Shown here one piece after another: positions 21,943-27,466 of a stretch of 27,466 bases of DNA; the stretch's first letter is position 1; every line of letters begins with the position of its first letter. The notes under the pieces were generated by a model. The model saw only the letters and a list, made by a program, of their open reading frames with translations, was not told the origin of the DNA and made no database searches. A program made the position numbers and the translations under genes. Origin of the DNA: DATMNI01 sp035570275. GTDB lineage: Bacteria > Acidobacteriota > Terriglobia > Bryobacterales > Bryobacteraceae. The stretch is from NCBI GenBank assembly GCA_035570275.1, contig DATMNI010000435.1, positions 1 through 27,466 of the forward strand, given 5' to 3'.

Positions 21943-23958
21943 TTGCACATTACCATAACGGCCGGCCCGTTCTTCGCCGGCGAACTCATCGGCTTCACCA
22001 CCGGCCTGCTGATCACCGTTCTGCTCCTGGTGCTCAATCTCCGCGCTGCCAAACTGCCCGGAACGCCGCTGGCCAATATCGTTTTCGCCGTGTGCGCGCT
22101 GCTCTGGTGCGCCGGCGGTTTGATGCACACCGCTTTCCTCGCCTCCGGCCTGCCGCGCGATGGGCGTCTCGCGCTCCTGGCGCAAGCGTTGCAGTTCACC
22201 GGCGCCTGCGCTTTCCCGATCCCGATCCTGGCCACGTGGCGCCGCTTTGCCGTGAAGGCCTGGCAACAACGCGCCGCCCGCATGCTGCAGATGGCCGCCT
22301 GCATCCCCGCCGCTGCCATCGCCATCGCCGTCTGGTCGGGTCCCGTTCGGGGCTCCACGCTGGTATCCCTGGCGGTGTTGCACCACTTCGCCGCCTACAG
22401 CGCCACTTTGCTCCTGGTCCTCGGCGCCGCCGTTGCGCTGCGCCGCCGTGTCACCCCGCGCGCCGTCTATCTTCCCTCCCTGGCGATTGTTCTTGCCGTG
22501 TCTGGCGCATCCATCATGTCGGCCGTTGCCCTTCACGGGCCTCACCAGACCGAACTGGGCGACGGCCTGGCCTCGCTGGCTGCCCACCTGGTCCTGCTGG
22601 TGGTTCTCTGCGCCTTCTTTCTCTTCGCCCGGTTTCGCTTCGCCGACATTTTTCTGCGCTACGGCGTCCGCATCCTGCTGGCGGGTGTGTGGGCTTCGGT
22701 GCTGGCGTTCACCGCGCAATCGCCGCTGCTGTTGCACATCGCCAGGCAAGCCGGTTCCCCAGGGGCGGTGCACGTCTTCGCCGTCATCATCGTCGCCAAC
22801 GCCCTGCTGCTTTCCTTTACCTTCGTGGATGAGCGCATCAGCGCGCTCGTCAACCGATGGCTCTTCCGCCCGCCGGACTACCGTGCCGCCCGCCGCCGCC
22901 TCGCCGACCAACTCCGCGATCTTCCGCTTGAATCCGAAATCGCCGCCGCTGCCGAAGACTCCGCGCGCCGCACCCTGGAGTTGAGCGCCGCGTGCCTGAT
23001 CGCCCTCGACAAGCTGCCCGCGGTCGACACTCTGCCGCCATCCAAATGGCCCGCCGGCATCCTGGACGGCGAAATCGTCGAGCTCGCTCATGCCGATCCG
23101 CTAGGCGCCCTTCTGCCCCTGCCCAACATCGAGGTGCTAGTCCCCATTTCGGCGGCGGGCCGTGTCACCCATCTCCTGCTGGTCTCTCCAGGACAGGCCC
23201 GGCCGGGCCTCGTTACGCACGATTTGGAGTACCTGCGCGCCGTCGCCGCGCTCACCGGAAACCGCCTCGACGCACTCCGCCGCGAACGCGAGGCCGCCGA
23301 ACGCCAGAGCCGTGAAGCGCTGCTCCTCCAGCAAGTCACGGAATCCGAACTGCGCGCCCTGCGAGCGCAGATCAACCCTCATTTCCTGTTCAACTCGCTC
23401 AATACCATTGCCGACCAGGTGGTCCGCGACCCGGCGCGCGCCGAAGCCATGACGCTCCGCCTGGCCGGCGTCTTCCGCCATGTCCTGGATAACTCCTCCC
23501 GTCCGCTGACGTCCATCCGTGACGAGATCGAATTTCTGCGCACGTACCTGTACATCGAAGAGGTCCGATTCGGCGACCGCCTGCAAGTGGAAATCGACGT
23601 AGCCCCCGCCGTGGCCGGTGAGCATCTGCCTTCGTTGATCCTGCAGCCGCTGGTGGAAAATGCCTTGAAGCACGGGCTGGGGCCAAAGCCCGGCCCTGGC
23701 CATTTGTGGATTTCCGCCGCCCCTCAAGACGGCAGCGTCTGCCTGAAAGTAGAAGATGATGGAATGGGGATCGGCTCATCCGCGCTGGCCCTGCTTGCCC
23801 TGCACCACAGGTCCGATGGCCTGGGCCTGACCAATGTGGCCGAACGCCTGCGCACTCTCTATCAGGACCGGGCCAGCCTGATCCTGGAACCGCGCGACGG
23901 CGGCGGCACCCGCGCAACCCTGCTGATTCCGCGCCACCCGCCGGAGAGTCCCACATGA
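21943..23958 (+). CDS. LytS-type membrane sensor histidine kinase
   Basis: The 671-residue protein starts at TTG. The N-terminal 290 residues contain about eight or nine hydrophobic segments, for example LIGFTTGLLITVLLLVLNL, LVSLAVLHHFAAYSATLLLV and FAVIIVANALLLSFTF, forming a membrane sensor. A GAF-like or linker region follows. The His_kinase domain (PF06580 type) has QINPHFLFNSLN with the phosphorylated His480, and the N-box LILQPLVENALKHG. EDDGMGIG and GLGLTNVAERL are the ATP-lid boxes. The partner regulator directly follows. The stimulus is unknown. The exact start is uncertain because the frame has no ATG before the first membrane segment. Confidence 0.92.
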   Translation: MHITITAGPFFAGELIGFTTGLLITVLLLVLNLRAAKLPGTPLANIVFAVCALLWCAGGLMHTAFLASGLPRDGRLALLAQALQFTGACAFPIPILATWRRFAVKAWQQRAARMLQMAACIPAAAIAIAVWSGPVRGSTLVSLAVLHHFAAYSATLLLVLGAAVALRRRVTPRAVYLPSLAIVLAVSGASIMSAVALHGPHQTELGDGLASLAAHLVLLVVLCAFFLFARFRFADIFLRYGVRILLAGVWASVLAFTAQSPLLLHIARQAGSPGAVHVFAVIIVANALLLSFTFVDERISALVNRWLFRPPDYRAARRRLADQLRDLPLESEIAAAAEDSARRTLELSAACLIALDKLPAVDTLPPSKWPAGILDGEIVELAHADPLGALLPLPNIEVLVPISAAGRVTHLLLVSPGQARPGLVTHDLEYLRAVAALTGNRLDALRREREAAERQSREALLLQQVTESELRALRAQINPHFLFNSLNTIADQVVRDPARAEAMTLRLAGVFRHVLDNSSRPLTSIRDEIEFLRTYLYIEEVRFGDRLQVEIDVAPAVAGEHLPSLILQPLVENALKHGLGPKPGPGHLWISAAPQDGSVCLKVEDDGMGIGSSALALLALHHRSDGLGLTNVAERLRTLYQDRASLILEPRDGGGTRATLLIPRHPPESPT

Positions 23959-23985
23959 GAAGCCTGGTATGAGAAACCTGGTATG
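23955..23985 (+). promoter_or_regulatory. Triplicated 14-bp start site between kinase and regulator
   Basis: ATGAGAAGCCTGGT occurs three times in tandem (23955, 23969 with one change, 23983). ATG1 overlaps the kinase stop as ATGA. ATG1 and ATG2 each open a five-codon frame (MRSLV and MRNLV) ending in a TGA that overlaps the next ATG. Only ATG3 runs into the regulator. Ribosomes leaving the kinase could re-initiate step by step. Confidence 0.8.
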
Positions 23986-24744
23986 AGAAGCCTGGTGATT
24001 GACGATGAGGAGCCTGCCCGCGCCCGCCTCACGCGCATGCTGTCCGCGCATCCCGAAATCCTGGTGGTGGGCGAAGCCCGCGACGGGTTGGAAGCCGTCC
24101 GCCAGATTGAAGACCTGCGCCCCGACCTGCTGTTCCTCGACATCGAACTGCCCGGATTGACCGGCTTCGAGGTTTTGCAATCTTTACCGGCAACCGTGAC
24201 GCTGCCGCTCGTCATCTTCGTGACCGGTTACGATCGGCACGCGCTGGCCGCTTTCGAAGCCAACGCCCTCGCCTACCTGCTCAAGCCCGTGGAACCAGAG
24301 CGCCTGGCACAGGCCGTAGAGCGCGCCTGCAGACTTGCCACAACCGCCGGCGAGCAGGCGCGCGAACGCCGGCACATTCTGCAAGCGGCGCGCGAATCTC
24401 CCAGGACGCTCCAACAGATCGTCTGCCGCAAGCGCGACCGCCTGGTGTTGATGCCGCCCGAACAGATCCTCTGGTTTCAGGTGGAAGACAGCATCGTGAA
24501 GGCGCACACCATCGCGGAAACGTTCTGGGTCAACTATCAGTTCGGCGAACTGGAAGCCAGCCTGCCCGCCGGGCTTTTCTTCCGCGCCCGGCGCGAAGTG
24601 CTGGTGAACGTGACCCGCATCAAGGAGATCCGCCCCTATTTCAAGAGCGGCTTTCTGTTGATCATGGCCGATGCCACCGCCACCGAAATCGTCGTCAGCG
24701 AGCGCCAGGCCCGCTCGTTCCGCCAGCGAATCCCGGGGCTGTAA
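23983..24744 (+). CDS. LytR/AlgR-type response regulator (LytTR DNA-binding domain)
   Basis: The 253-residue protein has an N-terminal receiver with acidic pocket D7-D8 (LVIDDEEPARARL), phosphorylation site D53 (LLFLDIELPG), T81 in FVTGYD and K101 in AYLLKPVEP. From about residue 145 a LytTR domain follows: VCRKRDRLVLMPPEQILWF, then WVNYQFGELEASLPAG, RARREVLVNVTRIKEI and a C-terminal SFRQRIPGL. It binds direct-repeat DNA when phosphorylated by the adjacent LytS-type kinase. Target genes cannot be told. The first codons (MRSLV) are part of the triplicated junction, which supports the third ATG as the true start. Confidence 0.95.
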   Translation: MRSLVIDDEEPARARLTRMLSAHPEILVVGEARDGLEAVRQIEDLRPDLLFLDIELPGLTGFEVLQSLPATVTLPLVIFVTGYDRHALAAFEANALAYLLKPVEPERLAQAVERACRLATTAGEQARERRHILQAARESPRTLQQIVCRKRDRLVLMPPEQILWFQVEDSIVKAHTIAETFWVNYQFGELEASLPAGLFFRARREVLVNVTRIKEIRPYFKSGFLLIMADATATEIVVSERQARSFRQRIPGL

Positions 24745-24755
24745 ACTTTGTGGGG

Positions 24756-24796
24756 CAGGTTGCTAACCTGCGGCGGACTGGCAATCCGCCTGCCGC
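24756..24796. repeat. Composite palindromic repeat
   Basis: CAGGTT-GCT-AACCTG (24756-24770) is followed immediately by GGCGGA-N7-TCCGCC (24772-24790) and TGCCGC. The first half matches 2862-2876 and 13421-13431, the second matches 21480-21499. It lies after the response-regulator stop. Confidence 0.7.
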
Positions 24797-24840
24797 AATT
24801 CAACACGCCACTTCGGCCTAAGCAGAGCTGCGCGCGCGAT

Positions 24841-24866
24841 CCCGATCGGGTATAACTCGGGTTATC
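24841..24866 (+). promoter_or_regulatory. Candidate promoter/operator of the RHH-MazF pair
   Basis: CCCGATCGGG (24841-24850) is a perfect 10-bp palindrome next to TATAAC (24851-24856), a plausible -10. An imperfect inverted repeat spans GGGTATAAC to GTTATCC (24848-24866). RHH antitoxins repress their own promoters through such sites. The leader would be only about 12 nt to the ATG at 24875. Confidence 0.4.
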
Positions 24867-24874
24867 CTGTGATC

Positions 24875-25111
24875 ATGAAGACTGCCGTCTCGGTACCGGA
24901 TGACCTTTTCCGTCTGGCGGAAGCTGCTGCCTGGCGCCTTCGGGTCTCGAGAAGTCAGTTGTACGCAACGGCGATTTCGGAGTTCCTGAACCGGCAGGCG
25001 GGCAATACCGTCACCGAACGCCTGAATGCGGTATATTCGCGCCGGCCCGCGAAGGTGGATTCCGCATGGCACCGCGCCCAACTCAAATCTCTCGAAAAGG
25101 TCTCTTGGTAG
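24875..25111 (+). CDS. Ribbon-helix-helix antitoxin (MazE/CopG type)
   Basis: ATG at 24875 gives 78 residues beginning MKTAVSVPDDLFRLAEA, a strand-helix-helix DNA-binding fold. SRSQLYATAISEFLNRQ is the second helix, and the tail ERLNAVYSRRPAKVDSAWHR is the flexible toxin-binding part. The MazF-type toxin starts three bases after the stop. GTG at 24869 in frame is a less likely start. The antitoxin appears intact while its toxin is broken. It would bind the palindromes just upstream to repress the pair. Confidence 0.82.
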   Translation: MKTAVSVPDDLFRLAEAAAWRLRVSRSQLYATAISEFLNRQAGNTVTERLNAVYSRRPAKVDSAWHRAQLKSLEKVSW

Positions 25112-25113
25112 AG

Positions 25114-25505
25114 ATGGACGAGATTCAACGGGGAGAGATCTGGTGGGCTGATCTCCCCGAGCCTCGCCGCTCCGAGCCTCGCCGCTCCGAGCCTCGCCGC
25201 TCTGAGCCTCGCCGCTCTGAGCCCGGATACAGACGGCCGGTGCTTGTAGTGCAAGTGGACTCCTTCAACCTCAGCCGCATTCAAACTGCAATCGTGGCGG
25301 TGATCAGCGGCAACCTGGAGCTTGCCGATGCCCAGGTAATGTCCTGGTGCCGGCGCGCTCGGCAGGCCTCCCCCGCGACTCGGTCGTAAACGTCTCTCAA
25401 GTGCTAACCCTCGACCGCGGTTTCCTGACCGGGCACGCTGGCACGCTACCGCCGCGCCTTCAGCGCTCCGTCGATGAAGGTCTGCGCACTGTTCTGCAAC
25501 TTTAG
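25114..25505 (+). pseudogene. MazF-type mRNA interferase, repeat-expanded and frameshifted
   Basis: ATG at 25114 opens MDEIQRGEIWWADLPEP, the MazF N-terminus. Four copies of RRSEP-type repeats follow where relatives have one, then GYRRPVLVVQVDSFN and QTAIVAVISGNLELADA. At about 25335 the frame goes wrong (QVMSWC). In the other frame it reads GNVLVPARSAGLPRDSVVNV, then SQVLTLDRGFLTG and SVDEGLRTVLQL to TAG 25503-25505, the family's C-terminal half. One missing base explains the break (392 nt; 393 would restore the frame). MazF toxins cut mRNA at short motifs. This copy should be inactive. Confidence 0.85.
25159..25218 (+). repeat. Four 15-bp tandem repeats inside MazF
   Basis: Four units of GAGCCTCGCCGCTCC (the last two ending in T) encode EPRRS four times in the loop after the first MazF strand. 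The period is a multiple of three, so the repeats alone do not break the frame. They are purely homogeneous apart from the final base, indicating recent expansion by slippage. Confidence 0.9.
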
Positions 25506-25598
25506 CCCGCGAGGCTGTCATACCGGTCTTTCAGGACCCATAGTCCGGGATGCCGGCAGTTCGTCCACTGGGCGGTCCGTTCCGGTAGCAGAGCCGGC

Positions 25599-26060
25599 TT
25601 ATCGCTTTGCCCCGAACATCGACAGAAGGTGCTCCCGGGCCAGGTCTTCGCCGCGAACTGCGTGCCATTTGGAAAATGTCGTTTCCGTAAGGGTGATCGC
25701 GTTCGCAACATCGGTTCCAACGAGCTTCCAGCCCGTATCGTAATCGGCTCTGTGCCGATCCCCCTGAAGCTGTCCGAACGCCGTGATCATATCCGTTACT
25801 TGCGTCTCGACGGGCGTTGGATTTCTTTTGTCTTTTGGCGCGAACGATGCATCCCGCATCCTCCGATGGTTGAACATTCGAGCAAGCCGCGCACGTTGGT
25901 CGAGGAACGGCCAATTGGCGACGAAATCGTCCACGAGCAAATGAAACACCGCATAGTAGGCAGTTGAGATGGCACGCCGCCGACAGGAATCCCGTTTTTC
26001 AGCATCGCCCTTCGCTGCCAGATGACGCGCGTCCTCAAGCAGATCGTCGGCTAAGCCCAT
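25599..26060 (-). CDS. HEPN-domain protein, candidate RNase toxin
   Basis: The 153-residue, largely helical protein resembles UPF0332/HEPN proteins. RRAISTAYYAVFHLLVDD (residues 28-45) is the typical AYYA-x-FH helix, and near residue 102 comes DRHRADYD, the conserved R-x-x-ADY signature. An R-x6-H pattern (R58 to H65) fits the Rx4-6H active-site form, but its placement is not certain. HEPN proteins are frequently RNase toxins whose partner is a MNT nucleotidyltransferase. Here the upstream gene overlaps by ten bases and is not a MNT. The start is supported by AGGA about seven bases upstream. Confidence 0.7.
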   Translation of the reverse strand: MGLADDLLEDARHLAAKGDAEKRDSCRRRAISTAYYAVFHLLVDDFVANWPFLDQRARLARMFNHRRMRDASFAPKDKRNPTPVETQVTDMITAFGQLQGDRHRADYDTGWKLVGTDVANAITLTETTFSKWHAVRGEDLAREHLLSMFGAKR

Positions 26061-26371
26061 GCGGGTTCCTGCAGGGCTTCCTGTTCTGAGACGCTTCGAA
26101 AATTATGGTAAGGGAAGACACCCATAGCAGGGAAATCAAGCTGGCGGGCCAAGCCCCAAACCACGTTCGTGGCAACCTCGCGTAGTCGTCGCCTCGCCGC
26201 CTCATCGGTTAGAACGACGCGGAAGAATATCGCCCACTGACCGCTCCAGTCTTCTCCTATTTCGTAGCGGATGCGTACCACATCCGGCGAAAGGCGCGTC
26301 TCGACTTCATTAATAGCTGCCTGGATTTCTGAATGCTTCGTGACTGCCGAGGGCGAGTACATCTCATCCAC
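26051..26371 (-). CDS. Unrecognised small protein, overlapping partner of the HEPN gene
   Basis: I do not recognise this 106-residue protein. It begins at GTG 26371 (ATG at 26362 is possible) with a predicted helix (SEIQAAINEVETRL). A beta-rich middle follows (VVRIRYEIGEDWSGQWAIFF, RVVLTDEAARRR), then a helix (LREVATNVVWGLARQLDF) and a short C-terminal segment with PYHNFRSVSEQEAL. It has no GS-x10-D-x-D motif of MNT nucleotidyltransferases and no obvious DNA-binding helix. Its stop overlaps the HEPN start by ten bases, so the two are translated together. The arrangement (small gene first, HEPN second) is that of an antitoxin-toxin operon, but this is inference. Confidence 0.65.
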   Translation of the reverse strand: MDEMYSPSAVTKHSEIQAAINEVETRLSPDVVRIRYEIGEDWSGQWAIFFRVVLTDEAARRRLREVATNVVWGLARQLDFPAMGVFPYHNFRSVSEQEALQEPAWA

Positions 26372-26577
26372 AGCTTACCGCATTCAACGCGCTTGATCTC
26401 CGCGTCAAGGCCGCTGTATGGGGGCATCGCTGCCCATATGAGTGGGTTGTCGCCATGTCGTTCAAATGGCGAAACCAGATTCGAACGAAAAAGAAAAGGC
26501 GTCCAACGTGTGGCCGCCCGAGATGGCCCTCAGTATTGGCCGGTATAAACCGACCACTCGCCCGAAGCGCGCGAACG

Positions 26578-27039
26578 CTACTTCAAGAGGTACACGACCG
26601 TCGTCTCAGTGTCGGCAGGGTCCGGCGTCGGATCTCCGTATATCTCCCACGAGTGCCCAGCGGACTCCCTCCCATTCGCCGCCATCCATTTTCTGATCGC
26701 GTCGTGCGCCTCGTTCATTCGATTGTACGGGCCGCGGTGGACGGCGACGGCAGCCTGGCCCCCTTGGGTTTCGGTCGCGTACACCTCGCCCGTAGTTTCA
26801 AAGGTGCGCGTGACCTCAACACCGAAGTCGCACAGTATCGGCGCGCCCGGATGTGTCGGGTGGTGGTAGAGAAAAATGTTGTGGCCATCGGTCCGCAGGC
26901 CTGGCTGGCTGCGAATGAACTGCCAGACCTTGTCCAGGGCCGGCCCCCACGCCGACCCAACCGCGCCCGGCGCGACCTCGCGCCGCACCGCGGCCATCTT
27001 GCGGGGGTGAACAGTCTGTAAGTTGACGGAGACGGGCAT
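26578..27039 (-). CDS. GyrI-like small-molecule-binding domain protein
   Basis: The 153-residue protein is a stand-alone AraC effector-binding (GyrI/Rob-C/SbmC) domain. It begins MPVSVNLQTVHPRKMAAVRR, then ALDKVWQFIRSQPG and GHNIFLYHHPT. CDFGVEV and AAVAVHRGPYNRMNEAHDAI are characteristic of the family, as is the C-terminal SWEIYGDPTPDP with acidic residues near the binding pocket. Relatives bind hydrophobic amines, act as antibiotic sequestrants or inhibit gyrase. No DNA-binding domain is attached and there is no adjacent regulator. It may be an independent resistance or sensing protein. Confidence 0.88.
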   Translation of the reverse strand: MPVSVNLQTVHPRKMAAVRREVAPGAVGSAWGPALDKVWQFIRSQPGLRTDGHNIFLYHHPTHPGAPILCDFGVEVTRTFETTGEVYATETQGGQAAVAVHRGPYNRMNEAHDAIRKWMAANGRESAGHSWEIYGDPTPDPADTETTVVYLLK

Positions 27040-27298
27040 TCCTCGATCGTAGACCAGATCGTGATCGCGTGCCGGTTACCTCCGGCATCGGGGCTCAGGC
27101 GGCGTGCGAATTTGACGCGTCAACCGGAAGGTTGGGCCGAGTGGTCAAGTTGCCGGGAAATGCCCTTATCCGCGCTGTGCGGCGCCTCACGCACCGCTGC
27201 CATGGTTCCGAGCGTCTCTTCGCCCTTGACTCAAGCAATCCACGTCGGCAAGAACCCGCTGAAAACGAATCAATTCCCGCGAGCCGTACGAAGTTGTG
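27040..27298. other. Stretch without a supported gene before a terminator
   Basis: No reading frame here resembles a known protein. A 76-codon plus frame (27069-27299) ends one base before the terminator stem, but its composition is not protein-like. GGCCGAGTGGTCAAG near 27136 resembles the D arm of a class II tRNA, but no anticodon or T arm follows. An untranslated RNA ending at the terminator cannot be excluded. Confidence 0.3.
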
Positions 27299-27340
27299 AT
27301 CCCCTGCCTTCTGGCGGTCACAGGGATATTTTCTTTTTTT
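27299..27340 (+). terminator. Rho-independent terminator
   Basis: A stem of ATCCC (27299-27303) with GGGAT (27323-27327), extended with TG/CA after a bulge, is followed by ATTTTCTTTTTTT on the plus strand. A strong T tract after a stem means a plus-strand transcript ends here, yet no plus-strand gene is apparent upstream in the last 700 bp. Confidence 0.6.
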
Positions 27341-27440
27341 GACCAGGCGCATCCGGTTGTGTAAGAGGCATTTACGCCTCAGCTCAATGGTTCCTCCAGC
27401 CGGTTTCATGAGGGGCGTGTGCGATGGTGAAAGCAGGGGT

Positions 27441-27456
27441 TGGGACAGTTGTCCCA
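27441..27456. promoter_or_regulatory. Palindrome at the right edge
   Basis: TGGGACA-GT-TGTCCCA is a perfect inverted repeat of 7-bp arms with a two-base centre, flanked by GTGTG (27417-27421) and CACAC (27462-27466) in complementary orientation. It could be an operator or the end of an insertion element lying outside the window. Confidence 0.4.
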
Positions 27457-27466
27457 CCTCTCACAC

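Noticed and set aside
24955..25521. 188-codon minus-strand frame with LGAARLGAAR repeats
   Set aside because: The repeats are the antisense reading of the MazF tandem repeat; the plus strand has the family matches.
27128..27190. Possible tRNA-Ser/Leu from GGCCGAGTGGTCAAG
   Set aside because: Only a D-arm-like piece is seen. No anticodon stem-loop, T arm (GTTCGA) or matching acceptor follows.

Overview
The window is GC-rich bacterial chromosome. The gene content suggests an acidobacterium of the Solibacter/Bryobacter type: strings of secreted amidohydrolases, a DUF1080 (3-keto-disaccharide hydrolase) protein, a secreted carboxypeptidase-regulatory-like protein, DinB-like proteins, PPi-type phosphofructokinase and abundant short intergenic palindromes. 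This placement is inferred from gene content; no ribosomal RNA is present to confirm it.

Layout. (1) 1-660: toxin-antitoxin debris, with a frameshifted HigB-like toxin at the left edge behind a perfect palindrome, and a ParD-like antitoxin with only a stub of ParE. (2) 662-8814: metabolic genes. These are a secreted metallo-beta-lactamase-fold protein divergent from a galactokinase-like GHMP kinase, three amidohydrolase-family genes joined by ATGA overlaps (only the middle one keeps its metal ligands), and divergently purM-purN. (3) 8815-10647: a small degraded accessory segment between a 39-nt tRNA-Pro fragment and the intact tRNA-Pro(UGG), with a secreted hypothetical protein and a doubly broken DUF433/DUF5615 toxin-antitoxin pair. 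(4) 10900-13275: a small exported protein, and a PPi-dependent phosphofructokinase with a methyltransferase behind it. (5) 13600-14914: a frameshifted HExxH peptidase gene divergent from a UPF0175/PIN toxin-antitoxin pair whose toxin apparently starts at CTG. (6) 14954-21255: exported carboxypeptidase-regulatory-like protein, LysW-like zinc ribbon carrier protein, DinB protein, homodimeric-type pyruvate dehydrogenase E1 (aceE) with a nearly leaderless promoter, an O-methyltransferase and a DUF1080 protein. (7) 21256-21942: a 690-bp gene-free stretch of palindromes with a 134-bp MITE-like element. (8) 21943-24744: a LytS/LytTR-type two-component pair whose junction is a triplicated 14-bp start site. 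(9) 24745-27466: a RHH antitoxin with a MazF toxin carrying a 15-bp tandem-repeat expansion and a frameshift, a HEPN-domain protein with an overlapping unrecognised partner, a GyrI-like protein, and a terminator and palindrome at the right edge.

The most notable theme is that toxin-antitoxin and related genes are broken again and again (HigB, ParE, DUF433, DUF5615, MazF, an HExxH peptidase), while all long housekeeping frames are intact. This looks like in situ decay rather than general sequence error. The best candidates for something undescribed are the HEPN/partner pair, the three coupled amidohydrolases with two ligand-less members, and the LysW-like protein with a polyacidic tail.
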